The notes under the pieces: model-generated | The model's database searches: none | Seen by the model: the letters and a program-made list of their open reading frames with translations, nothing else | What the model was told of the DNA's origin: nothing | Translations under genes and position numbers: made by a program | Origin: Ruminococcus sp. | GTDB taxonomy: Bacteria > Bacillota > Clostridia > Oscillospirales > Ruminococcaceae | Length of the DNA: 9,550 bases | Assembly: GCA_017622635.1 (NCBI GenBank) | Contig: JAGAQS010000291.1 | Coordinates: 1-9,550, forward strand | Reading direction: 5' to 3' | In this document: one piece after another, positions 1 through 6,785 of the stretch | Layout: every line of letters begins with the position of its first letter | Numbering within the stretch: the first letter of the stretch is position 1

Positions 1-81
1 GTACCACTGAATACCCTGAAGTGCTGCAATGGGTTTACCAAACTGAACTCTCTGATTTACATATGAAAGTGACTCATCAGT
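1..81 (-). pseudogene. Out-of-frame continuation of the baseplate hub-like gene (runs off the left edge)
   Basis: In the -1 frame relative to the upstream hub-like gene, 27 codons stay open from position 81 to the window edge. They read as plausible protein (contains QRVQFGKPIAALQGIQWY). There is no ATG, GTG or TTG start in this stretch and no ribosome site, so it is best explained as the rest of the hub-like gene rather than a new gene. Re-reading or adding one A in the AAA codon at 81-83 would join AGRK directly to TDESLSYV in this frame. Whether this is a real mutation, a sequencing error or recoding cannot be told from the window. Confidence 0.55.
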
Positions 82-656
82 TTACGTCCTGCCATTGAAA
101 CGCCCTTTGAAATAAGCTGACTGTCGAGGTATGAAAACTCGGACGGATTTTCAACGGGTGTCATTCTTACGCAGTTCGTTCCCCTTATATATGGATAAGT
201 TCCGCATATCTTGTATGATAAGTTTGATATGCCGTCCCACATATTTGAATTGTTTTTCACATAGATATAACTTGTTTCGGAATTGTCCTCATGTGTGACG
301 TAAGGCAGTGTGTAGAAACTGTCCATAAGGGAATTTATTGATATATTTGTTTTCAGACCGTATTCAATCTGATTCTGAATAAGCATTGACGTGAAACTTC
401 TTGACGAAACAGAAATAATATTGCTTCCGTCCGAAGTGGTTACGGTAATATTATCGGCAAGACCGTGATGTATAAGTCTGTTGTCTATGAAGAACATAAC
501 TTCACTTATATTTTCAGGTTCATAGAAATCCGCTGAAATTTTAGCACCGAATGAAGTATAAGGCTGATATGCATCTTTTCTGAACGTAAATGAAAGAAGT
601 TTTTCAAAAGCCGTTTCAGAACCGTTGATATTTTTTAAAACAACATAAGTATTCAT
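57..656 (-). CDS. Baseplate hub-like phage tail protein (gpD/XkdQ-like), apparently truncated by a frameshift
   Basis: This 199-residue protein resembles the N-terminal half of phage baseplate hub proteins (gpD/gp27/XkdQ type), which form the ring joining tail tube to spike. The visible support is a beta-rich N-terminus and a stretch near residues 54-90 (FFIDNRLIHHGLADNITV, then a VSSRSFTSMLIQN-like segment). This matches the family pattern of an introduced value, a 'G-x-aD-x-i' turn and a short 'R-x-x-t-x-l-l' motif. Hub proteins are usually 300 or more residues, so this one is short. Its last residues (LMSHFHM) look like out-of-frame sequence, and the natural continuation is in the -1 frame. 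The start ATG overlaps the upstream stop by 4 nt (653-656), indicating translational coupling. The family call is from pattern recognition only and is moderately certain. Confidence 0.6.
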   Translation of the reverse strand: MNTYVVLKNINGSETAFEKLLSFTFRKDAYQPYTSFGAKISADFYEPENISEVMFFIDNRLIHHGLADNITVTTSDGSNIISVSSRSFTSMLIQNQIEYGLKTNISINSLMDSFYTLPYVTHEDNSETSYIYVKNNSNMWDGISNLSYKICGTYPYIRGTNCVRMTPVENPSEFSYLDSQLISKGVSMAGRKLMSHFHM

Positions 657-1042
657 GTTGCCTCCCCGTTTTTGAAATCGGCTTCTGTTGATATTACAGT
701 GACAGTAGCCGAAATAAAATTATCATTGTTGTCGTCCGTAACAAATGACTGTACACGGCACTGACCGAAAACAATGTTTTTATATTCTATGCTGAATGTG
801 CTGTTATTTTTCATAAGATTGTTTATGTTGACAAGAAAGCTGACAGGATTGTTTTCGTCGCATATACGTCCGCTGAACATAAGACGGACGGCTTTTTTTC
901 CTGAATTTGTGAAAACCACATCACCCGAAACTGTATTGTTTTCTGAAAAATTCCTTGCCCTCGATGCTCTGAATTTCTCACAGTAAAGCGTGACACCGCC
1001 TATATTCACGGGTACTGATTCATGTATATTTATTATACTCAT
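653..1042 (-). CDS. Small beta-rich phage tail/baseplate protein, function not certain
   Basis: This 129-residue protein has no membrane segment or signal peptide and is rich in alternating hydrophobic residues, as expected for a beta-sandwich or tube-type fold. I see no catalytic motif. It lies between a joining/terminator-like gene and the hub-like gene, and both junctions are ATGA overlaps of 4 nt (1039-1042 and 653-656), so the three products are probably made in fixed ratio. The position suggests a tube, tube-initiator or baseplate component. If it is the tube subunit, the tail would be unusually simple, because no tape measure follows before the hub. This assignment is from position and composition, not from a recognised domain. 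Confidence 0.5.
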   Translation of the reverse strand: MSIINIHESVPVNIGGVTLYCEKFRASRARNFSENNTVSGDVVFTNSGKKAVRLMFSGRICDENNPVSFLVNINNLMKNNSTFSIEYKNIVFGQCRVQSFVTDDNNDNFISATVTVISTEADFKNGEAT

Positions 1043-1449
1043 TCACTGCCCCTTTCAAACCTATTCATACCGCTTACAGAAAGATTTGCCGTAAGTATAA
1101 AGCGGTTTATATTTGAATCGTGTTTTATTGAAATTTTTCTCAACAGACAGTTTATTCCCGAAAATTTCATAACGGCAGGCTGAACGTTTTCCGAAAAATA
1201 TTCATACAGTTTTTCCATGCGGTAATTTTCGGGAGCGGTGACACTTATGGCAATATCGGCTTTGTAAGGTACAAAAGCTGTAAATTCGGAATAAATAGGT
1301 GTCTGCAATTCAAAAGAGCCGACACTTACAACAGTAAAAAAGCCTCTGTTTTTCTTTTCGACAGAAACAGCGTCAAAACCACTGTAAACAGGATTTACAC
1401 CATTCTGAGAAAGTTTTTCAATAATTTCCTTTACAATACCGTCAATCAT
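1039..1449 (-). CDS. Probable tail-terminator or tail-completion protein
   Basis: This 136-residue protein starts with a short amphipathic helix (IVKEIIEKLSQNG). It continues with several beta strands, a helix around residues 77-95 and a final strand pair. That alpha/beta layout and length are common in phage tail-terminator proteins, which cap the tail tube and meet the head connector. It follows the connector-like gene by 3 nt and its stop overlaps the next start by 4 nt, as in a head-to-tail joining block. The ribosome site is a weak GGGGGAA just upstream of the ATG, so coupling to the previous gene probably matters. No sequence motif fixes the family; a neck protein is an alternative. Confidence 0.5.
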   Translation of the reverse strand: MIDGIVKEIIEKLSQNGVNPVYSGFDAVSVEKKNRGFFTVVSVGSFELQTPIYSEFTAFVPYKADIAISVTAPENYRMEKLYEYFSENVQPAVMKFSGINCLLRKISIKHDSNINRFILTANLSVSGMNRFERGSE

Positions 1450-1452
1450 GGT

Positions 1453-1818
1453 TTATTCCCCCGTTTCTCCCGAAAAACTCATAAACATGAATGTTTTCGG
1501 TTTTATAAGGTCATCACACATATTCATGTAATCACGCAGAAGTTTTTCGGAATATGCAAGAGCGGTATTTTGTGAAGCTGTCAGCATTTTTCCCGCAACG
1601 GTAAATTCAGCACGTTCACGGGCAGAATTAATCTGCTGTAAACGGTGGTTTGCTATCGATGCACAGAGAAAGTCAAGGCGTATATCTTCGTTGTTGGCTT
1701 CGGGAACAAGCATTTTTTCAACTTCCGAAACGGCAAGCGTTATAATGGGGGTATAGATTTCGGAAACGTCCTCACCCGAAAAGAGAGTAAAAAGAGTTTT
1801 TACAGATTCAATATTCAT
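1453..1818 (-). CDS. Head-tail connector-like protein (gp6/adaptor type)
   Basis: This 121-residue, largely helical protein has a length, helix content and place (right after capsid and protease genes) that suit the adaptor that docks under the portal ring in HK97-like virions. The segments VKTLFTLFSG, EIYTPIITLAVSEVEKML, and a long middle helix with LDFLCASIANHRLQQ resemble the helical bundle of gp6-type connectors. The C-terminal third is also helical and ends in a flexible tail. An AGGAG-like site lies at suitable distance from the ATG, and the gene starts 10 nt after the upstream stop. The role is inferred from position and secondary-structure appearance, not from a diagnostic motif. Confidence 0.55.
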   Translation of the reverse strand: MNIESVKTLFTLFSGEDVSEIYTPIITLAVSEVEKMLVPEANNEDIRLDFLCASIANHRLQQINSARERAEFTVAGKMLTASQNTALAYSEKLLRDYMNMCDDLIKPKTFMFMSFSGETGE

Positions 1819-1828
1819 AATTGTTCTC

Positions 1829-2659
1829 CTATTTCATAGAAAATTCGTCAGCGGAAAAATTGTTTTCCTTTTCGGGCATAATCTGTACTTCAATGCCGTT
1901 TGGTGAAATACGTTTTTCAAAAGATTTTTTCAGTTCGATAAGCTGACGTGTATTCATGAACTCTGCCGAAGTCATGGCAGAATCAACGGCAGGTTTTCCG
2001 CCTGCAAAAAAAGCAAGTCTGCGTATATCACGTTTTATTTCGTCGCTGAACATTTTTACGTCACAGTCCGAAACATAATCTTCACCGTCACCGCCGAAAC
2101 GTTTTGTAACGCCTGCATTGACCTGTGCAGGCACGGCAACGAAACTCCATTCATAAGCGTCGGTTATGTCGTTTAAAACGGTATGGCAGACCTGTTGGTT
2201 GTATTTTCTTCCGCCGACGTGTGAACATCTTCCTACCGACTTGTTGCAACCGCATATTGAGCATATTTTTCTTGCGGAACTGCACGAAATACTTACTTCT
2301 TTTTTTATACCGCCGTCAATTTCGGCAATAAGCGTATTGTTATCTTCTGTACGTATCATATATGCGTCTGCTTTCAGATACTTGTACGGTTTTCCGTATT
2401 TTGTCAGACGTTCATTGTCGGTAACTATTTCTGTATCAAAAATACGTGCATTCTGATTTGACGCAGTGGGGTTATGGTCGAATATACCCGTCTTGCCGAC
2501 AAATTTTTCTGCAAGTGTTTCAAGTGATTCGTCCGAAAAACATTCATAGTCACGGTCTATATCGTTATCACAGAGAATAACGGGAAAAGTATAGACTTCT
2601 TCTTCCGTGAGAGGTTTACGTGTGAATTTATTTATTTTATCAAGTGTTTCCTGATTCAT
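1829..2659 (-). CDS. Prohead-protease-like protein with a Cys/His zinc-knuckle insertion
   Basis: This protein probably matures the capsid by cleaving the major capsid protein, as S78/XkdF-like serine proteases do. In a 276-residue reading, a DHNP motif (His62) and a KKEVSIS strand (Ser123/Ser125) match the usual His and Ser positions. Directly after that strand comes CSICG, a CSH and a CH (Cys133, Cys136, Cys145, His147, Cys158), a likely zinc-binding knuckle. A DAYEWSFVAVPAQ segment (167-179) follows, typical of Firmicute phage proteins of this kind. I chose the ATG at 2659 because AAAGGA lies 9 nt before it; the ATG at 2677, 18 nt upstream in frame, has no ribosome site. It lies after the capsid gene, whereas the usual order is portal, protease, capsid. 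The protease role is likely but not proven from motifs alone. Confidence 0.7.
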   Translation of the reverse strand: MNQETLDKINKFTRKPLTEEEVYTFPVILCDNDIDRDYECFSDESLETLAEKFVGKTGIFDHNPTASNQNARIFDTEIVTDNERLTKYGKPYKYLKADAYMIRTEDNNTLIAEIDGGIKKEVSISCSSARKICSICGCNKSVGRCSHVGGRKYNQQVCHTVLNDITDAYEWSFVAVPAQVNAGVTKRFGGDGEDYVSDCDVKMFSDEIKRDIRRLAFFAGGKPAVDSAMTSAEFMNTRQLIELKKSFEKRISPNGIEVQIMPEKENNFSADEFSMK

Positions 2660-2684
2660 AGAAAAATATCCTTTCATTAAAATT

Positions 2685-2714
2685 CAGGGAGCATATTTTT
2701 CAATACACTCCCTG
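2685..2714 (-). terminator. Strong hairpin after the capsid gene: attenuator or mRNA-end stabiliser
   Basis: CAGGGAG (2685-2691) and CTCCCTG (2708-2714) pair perfectly. Including two wobble pairs, the stem extends to 12 bp around a 6-nt loop. It begins 8 nt after the capsid stop and is followed on the minus strand by only AATTTT, so it is a weak terminator at best. Such a hairpin would cut read-through or protect the 3' end, raising capsid mRNA over the downstream protease and connector genes. It sits in the only sizeable gap (about 63 nt) in the block between portal and hub-like gene. Confidence 0.6.
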
Positions 2715-2722
2715 TGATATGT

Positions 2723-3682
2723 TTATGCTGTGATTTTAAGTACCTTTACGGCATCGGCGGTAATTTTTCTGAAACCGCAGGTAATTGACACTGTAATCTG
2801 GTCAAGCTGTCTGTCAATAAGCTTGTCTGTTTCCATAACAAGATTTGAACTTGTGATAAATTCAAGGGCAAAATTACGGTCTATGCCGATAATTGTATTA
2901 TTGCTTACAGCGGAAGTCTTGACAAGTTCAGAACCGAAAGGCAGAATCATTTTACCGTTTGCATCGGCGGAAGTGTCTGAAAGCTGGTCCATAGCGACAA
3001 TCTTTGAAGCTGATGAGGGAGACGCAATAATAGTATTCATATTGAAGTAATCAAAACTGCCGTAAAGTTCAGCGAGAGCGTTGTAGGTAAGAGCCGTGGC
3101 TGTAACGGAATCAGCGTCTGCCGCAAGGACGGACACGGCTTTCTTTACAACTGAAACGGCAAGTTTAACGCCGATACTTCTGAGCATAACACCGAATACA
3201 TCAAGTCTCTGCTGACGTACAGCCTCATAAGATGCGTTGATAAGTCTGCCATACTTTGAAAGTACGGTAGCTGTTGTACTTTCCTTTACTGTAGCTGTCG
3301 GGAGAGTTGTAGCTTCGGCAGATGTGCTGTATTCGGCTGAATCGTCAATCACACAGCCGAGATACTGTGAACTTCCGCTTACTGTCTTAGCTGCACAGAT
3401 TGAAGAAAGTACGGTTTCGTCAAAACCCTTTCTGATACAGCGTGTAACAAATTCAGGGAAGAGTACAGCCGTTTCTGTTGATGAGAAGAACTTTTCCACA
3501 CGGTCGCAGTCAGAGCCTGCTATTCTGATATTGAAACGCTTTAACTGTCTTTCAAAAGCGTCAAGCTTTTCCATAGGAGTACCGCAGTAAGCAGAGGAGG
3601 GGTCAAGTTCCTCAAGTGCGGAAGTGAAAGATTTTTCGCTGAGATTGTAGAGACCCTTTTCAAGTTTTACATCATTGTACAT
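2723..3682 (-). CDS. HK97-like major capsid protein
   Basis: This 319-residue protein is in the size range of HK97-fold major capsid proteins, which build the icosahedral shell around packaged DNA. The N-terminal third is helical and carries ETAVLFPEFVTRCIRKG (about residues 70-86), the pattern often seen before the capsid core. An E-loop-like stretch rich in Ser/Thr/Ala follows, then helices containing KLAVSVVKKAVSVLAAD, and a C-terminal half of mixed strands including MILPFGSELVKTSAV. It lies 23 nt after the portal gene, with a GGAGGT site 7-8 nt before the ATG, fitting high expression. There is no long N-terminal coiled-coil scaffold, so a separate scaffold may be absent or the protein self-assembles. 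The identification is strong from context, less so from motifs. Confidence 0.75.
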   Translation of the reverse strand: MYNDVKLEKGLYNLSEKSFTSALEELDPSSAYCGTPMEKLDAFERQLKRFNIRIAGSDCDRVEKFFSSTETAVLFPEFVTRCIRKGFDETVLSSICAAKTVSGSSQYLGCVIDDSAEYSTSAEATTLPTATVKESTTATVLSKYGRLINASYEAVRQQRLDVFGVMLRSIGVKLAVSVVKKAVSVLAADADSVTATALTYNALAELYGSFDYFNMNTIIASPSSASKIVAMDQLSDTSADANGKMILPFGSELVKTSAVSNNTIIGIDRNFALEFITSSNLVMETDKLIDRQLDQITVSITCGFRKITADAVKVLKITA

Positions 3683-3705
3683 ATAAATATACCTCCATAA
3701 TAATT

Positions 3706-4839
3706 TTAATTGAGATTTTCAAGACGCATTTCAATTTCTCTTGCCTGAGCGTTTTTGAGTCTTGCTTCGGCGAGAGCTGATTCGTCCTGTAAGTTGATGT
3801 TGTCCCATTCGACACTGCATACAGCGTCTGCACCTATGGAACACATAAAGGAATTTCCTATTTCACATATAACGGGAGTAAGCAGACGACGGTAATATTC
3901 AAGTTCAGAAGTAAGAATATCCGCCTGCTGAGATGACATTCTTTCCGTTGTATTCCAGTTGAGACCGAGAAGAAACGGCGGAATTGAAAGTTTTGCGATA
4001 ATCTGTTCCATAAGCTGACGTACAGGCACATTTGTATCAAAAAGCTGGTTTTCCGCACCGATAACTTTAATATCAACGTCACCGACTGCCACGAAGTCCT
4101 TGACCTGTCCGTATTTGGCGGAGTTCATACCGTCCGCCCATTCTTTAGCAATCTGTACTGCCCTTTCACGTGAATATGCGAAATCTCCCGAATTCGACGG
4201 CGGTTTGTATGTAACGGCATAGCGTACATTGCCTGCACGGTCAAAATTCTGCCCTATACATTCGTAAATTCTCATAAGAATACTGCACAGAGCAGGTATG
4301 CCACGCAGAAGCGGACGACCGCCCGTAAGGGAAGCGTAAAGAATACGTTCGGGGTGAACAATGGTTTTAAGTGTATCGTCATTGTTTTTTACGGCATATT
4401 GTCTTATAAACGGATTTTTGCCCGAAGTTACACGGACTGCCGAAACGTCGCCATTCCACAGACCTGCTATTTGTTCTCCCGAAGAATCAATTGCTATTTC
4501 ACCGACTGCACTGCCGTAAGTAAGCAGACTGTCAAGAAAGTTGTCGGTAAAATCATTGATAGACTTTCCTGTAAGACCTACGGGAATATTTTCAAGAAAG
4601 TCATCAAGACGCAACTGCAATCTCTCATCTGAACATACTACTTTGTAACCGCCCGTAAGACGTATAATTTTCATAAGTGCCGCATCAATAATGGGTACGG
4701 CGTTACGCAGACGGTCGTAAAGTTCTTTTTCAAACGGTTCTATTGCGGACGGCAGATTCATACTGCTCTGTGAATTTCTCTGTGCCGTAACCAGTTCAGG
4801 CACAGTTTTCGGAGCTGACTTTTTTTTAAAGAATTTCAT
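3706..4839 (-). CDS. Phage portal protein
   Basis: This 377-residue protein would form the dodecameric portal ring at one vertex of the head, through which DNA is pumped and to which the tail attaches. The visible features are a basic N-terminus, an early helix block, an Asp/Glu-rich middle, and the wing/stem region with GVRQL-type helices. Late in the protein, SIPPFLLGLNWNTTERMSS followed by a long helix (QADILTSELEYYRRLL) is a well-known portal pattern. Its C-terminus is helical and charged, as in clip-domain ends. At 377 residues it is shorter than many portals but complete-looking. A perfect AGGAGG-type site (RC of CCTCCT at 4853-4858) sits before the ATG. It lies between terL and the capsid gene, the expected location. 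Confidence 0.85.
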   Translation of the reverse strand: MKFFKKKSAPKTVPELVTAQRNSQSSMNLPSAIEPFEKELYDRLRNAVPIIDAALMKIIRLTGGYKVVCSDERLQLRLDDFLENIPVGLTGKSINDFTDNFLDSLLTYGSAVGEIAIDSSGEQIAGLWNGDVSAVRVTSGKNPFIRQYAVKNNDDTLKTIVHPERILYASLTGGRPLLRGIPALCSILMRIYECIGQNFDRAGNVRYAVTYKPPSNSGDFAYSRERAVQIAKEWADGMNSAKYGQVKDFVAVGDVDIKVIGAENQLFDTNVPVRQLMEQIIAKLSIPPFLLGLNWNTTERMSSQQADILTSELEYYRRLLTPVICEIGNSFMCSIGADAVCSVEWDNINLQDESALAEARLKNAQAREIEMRLENLN

Positions 4840-4884
4840 TTTTCCTCCTTTAAAAATATTTGAACGGTGATTTTTTCTGTTTGT

Positions 4885-6141
4885 TTATCTTGATACGGAC
4901 AGGGCGAAAAAATTGTCGTCTCCCTGTGAGTTTATCGTATCCATGACAAAATAACGCATATCGTCCATAGCGTGGTCATTTTCCTTGACAGGTACATCTG
5001 TTCCTGATTTTTCATTCCAGCGGTACAGCGAAAACTCTCTTATAATGTCCTTACAACTTTCATGAAAACGCAGTTTGTTTTGTTTAAGTGCAGTACTGAC
5101 ATGACGTATACCCGTGACTACATCGTTGTTGGCTTTTACCACTCTGAATTTACCGTGTCTGCGGATACACTCGATAAAACTTGAAGCAGACGGGTCAACG
5201 ATAACCCTGCTTATATTATAATTGCCGGCAAGTTTTTCAAGAGCGGTATAGTGTTCTTCGTCTGTACGGGAAATGCCCTCTTTTTTTGAGGAATAATAGT
5301 ACTCTTTTATTCTGTACCATACATTTTCGCTTAGTCCCCACAGACCGAAAGACGACGGATTGACCGTGCCGTAATCACATGATATAACGAAACGTTCGCA
5401 CTTTACTTCTTCATTGTAAACATGATTTCCCCTGCTGAACATCGGATATACAATACCCTCCGACGCTGTCCATTTTCCAAGAACAAAACGCTCATAAAAA
5501 GCACCCGAATAAAGTCGCCTGTAACGGTTTTTGAGTTTCTGTGAAAGTGACGGGTTGTCGTCCATAGTAAAATGAACATACAGAGCGTGTTTTTCTTTGG
5601 ATTTTTTAATCCACTCATTGTAAAACCAGTGACTCGGATTATCGGGATTACAGTTGAACCACATTTTAGAACCGTTTACAGAACACCTTGCGAGAGCCTG
5701 TTCCACGAATGAACGTGGCATTAAAGCTACTTCGTCAAGAAAAACGCCTGAAAGCGTCATGCCCTGAATAAGTGAGGCTGAACTTTCGTCTTTTCCTCCG
5801 AAAAGATAAAAACGGTTTGTTCTGCCTATAAAGGTAATATCAATGTAGTTTCTGCTTACTTTTTCGATACAGTTGAAGCCGTATTCTTTCAGTATGGGGA
5901 TAAGCGGAGTTATAACATTCCTGCGGAGTGAAGTTACTGTTTTTCCGCATATTGCAAACGCACCGCCGTCAGATACAGCCGATGCCCAGAATATGAACCC
6001 CAGTGACATTGAAAGTGTTTTACCGCTTCTTACTGCACCGTCACATATAATTGCGTCATAATCAGCATACTTCGGATTTTTCCACCAGTTCATAGTAAGT
6101 TTCTGTTTTGATGAGAGCTTTTTAATCGTCAACAACTTCAC
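4885..6141 (-). CDS. terL: Terminase large subunit, PBSX-type DNA-packaging ATPase/nuclease
   Basis: TerL cuts concatemeric DNA and drives it into the prohead using ATP, docked on the portal. In 418 residues, Walker A is GAVRSGKT (35-42) and Walker B is GVFLDE (132-137), with the catalytic Glu after the Asp. The C-terminal nuclease has its expected acidic residues: Asp256 in CDYGT, Asp316 in VIVDPS and Asp392/393 in HAMDDMRYF. Motor and nuclease therefore both look intact. The gene overlaps terS by 20 nt (6122-6141). The likely start is GTG at 6139-6141, although a TTG a few codons on would also fit the GAGG site; an internal ATG at residue 17 has no ribosome site and would remove conserved residues. 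PBSX-type headful packaging is inferred from the family. Confidence 0.92.
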   Translation of the reverse strand: MKLLTIKKLSSKQKLTMNWWKNPKYADYDAIICDGAVRSGKTLSMSLGFIFWASAVSDGGAFAICGKTVTSLRRNVITPLIPILKEYGFNCIEKVSRNYIDITFIGRTNRFYLFGGKDESSASLIQGMTLSGVFLDEVALMPRSFVEQALARCSVNGSKMWFNCNPDNPSHWFYNEWIKKSKEKHALYVHFTMDDNPSLSQKLKNRYRRLYSGAFYERFVLGKWTASEGIVYPMFSRGNHVYNEEVKCERFVISCDYGTVNPSSFGLWGLSENVWYRIKEYYYSSKKEGISRTDEEHYTALEKLAGNYNISRVIVDPSASSFIECIRRHGKFRVVKANNDVVTGIRHVSTALKQNKLRFHESCKDIIREFSLYRWNEKSGTDVPVKENDHAMDDMRYFVMDTINSQGDDNFFALSVSR

Positions 6142-6610
6142 CGTCCTCAGCCGAGTCGGAAAGAGCCTTGATTAAATCAGAAGCCTTGTCCCTGTCCGAA
6201 AAAGAGTTTTCCAGTTCAAAGAGTTTTTCGAGAGCTTTCAGCCTGTCGAAGAGTTTCACCTCAACGCCACCGCCTTTTACACGTTTTATTTCCGAAACGT
6301 TGAAAAGGTCAAGATGTTCAATTACATTCGGCGGAGGGAGTTCGTCGGCGAAAACAAGATAGACCGCATCGGAACAGTTTCCGAAAGCCAGACGCTTCAG
6401 ACCTGCCGAAACGTTTCCGCTTTCTGAAAGAGTATTTTTCAGATGTGAAATTATTTTCCGACATTCTTCTGATTCAAGCATTTTTATGCCCTCTGTCAGT
6501 GCTTCTTCTCTGCTGAAACCTGCCCTTACTGCCGACTCCGTCACATCACCGAGAGTAACATAATAACAGCAGAAAGCATATTTTTTTGATTTTGGATTTC
6601 TGACAGACAA
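6122..6610 (-). CDS. terS: Terminase small subunit, PBSX-type
   Basis: TerS recognises the phage DNA and hands it to TerL for cutting and packaging. The 162-residue protein begins with KSKKYAFCCYYVTLGDVTES, then AVRAGFSREEA, which is the helix-turn-helix pattern of Firmicute TerS (Terminase_2 type). The rest is helical and charged, ending in an acidic tail. The start is TTG (6608-6610), chosen because AGGAGG at 6621-6626 lies 10 nt before it and no ATG is nearby. It is the first gene of the cluster; the 175 nt before it carry a probable promoter with two dyads. DNA-binding residues cannot be assigned from sequence alone, but the family and neighbours agree well. Confidence 0.85.
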   Translation of the reverse strand: MSVRNPKSKKYAFCCYYVTLGDVTESAVRAGFSREEALTEGIKMLESEECRKIISHLKNTLSESGNVSAGLKRLAFGNCSDAVYLVFADELPPPNVIEHLDLFNVSEIKRVKGGGVEVKLFDRLKALEKLFELENSFSDRDKASDLIKALSDSAEDGEVVDD

Positions 6611-6631
6611 TAATAAAAAACCTCCTTTCAG

Positions 6632-6656
6632 TTATGAACGAAATCACCGTTCATAA
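6632..6656. promoter_or_regulatory. Perfect inverted repeat at the terS promoter, candidate operator
   Basis: TTATGAACG (6632-6640) and CGTTCATAA (6648-6656) are exact 9-bp arms separated by AAATCAC. The dyad overlaps the -10 and start region of the predicted terS promoter, an arrangement typical of repressor or activator sites. It could alternatively fold as an RNA stem in the leader just before the ribosome site. It resembles the neighbouring dyad at 6677-6698. Confidence 0.5.
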
Positions 6657-6682
6657 TAGGTCTGAAAAGAGGCATCATTCAA
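6653..6682 (-). promoter_or_regulatory. Candidate sigma-A promoter for the phage cluster
   Basis: On the minus strand, TTGAAT (6677-6682) and TATTAT (6653-6658) are separated by 18 nt, close to the sigma-A consensus. This places transcription start roughly 40 nt upstream of the terS TTG. Its -35 lies in one inverted repeat and its -10 borders another, so both boxes would be covered by a protein bound to the dyads. The sequence match is fair but not strong. Confidence 0.4.
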
Positions 6683-6698
6683 TGGAAAACCGTTGAAT
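6677..6698. promoter_or_regulatory. Second inverted repeat upstream of terS, candidate operator
   Basis: ATTCAATGG (6677-6685) and CCGTTGAAT (6690-6698) are 9-bp arms with one mismatch (a G-T wobble in RNA) and a 4-nt spacer. It shares CCGTT followed by an AT-rich ending with the 6632-6656 dyad, so both may bind the same regulator. Together the two occupy about 65 nt in front of terS. Confidence 0.45.
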
Positions 6699-6734
6699 AA
6701 GGAAAAAATTTTTTTGAAGTTTGTATGTATGCAC

Positions 6735-6771
6735 AAAAAAGTTGTTCAAAACTGTTTAATATCAACAATTT
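6735..6771 (-). terminator. Weak candidate terminator after the SUKH-type gene
   Basis: On the minus strand, an AT-rich stem (about AAAATTGTT with AACAACTTTT, one mismatch, 17-nt loop) is followed by a short T run, about 15 nt after the stop. The stem is weak, so read-through into the phage cluster is possible. Confidence 0.3.
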
Positions 6772-6785
6772 TCTGAAAAATATAA

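Noticed and set aside
774..986. Plus-strand open frame of 70 codons opposite the small tail gene
   Set aside because: It is the reverse-strand shadow of a gene with a coherent coding reading and has no ribosome site. The same applies to the other plus-strand frames at 1645-1839, 2125-2456, 2730-3050, 3237-3590, 4354-4632, 5873-6061, 6168-6362, 7286-7474 and 7601-7795, and to minus-strand frames at 3858-4082, 5403-5618, 7745-7945, 9030-9257 and 9215-9457.
2660..2677. Earlier in-frame ATG for the protease-like gene
   Set aside because: No ribosome site before 2677, while AAAGGA lies 9 nt before the ATG at 2659.
6207..6216. TTTCCAGTT inside terS
   Set aside because: No TGAACATCTG or TATAAT at the required spacing follows, and it lies in coding sequence; treated as chance.
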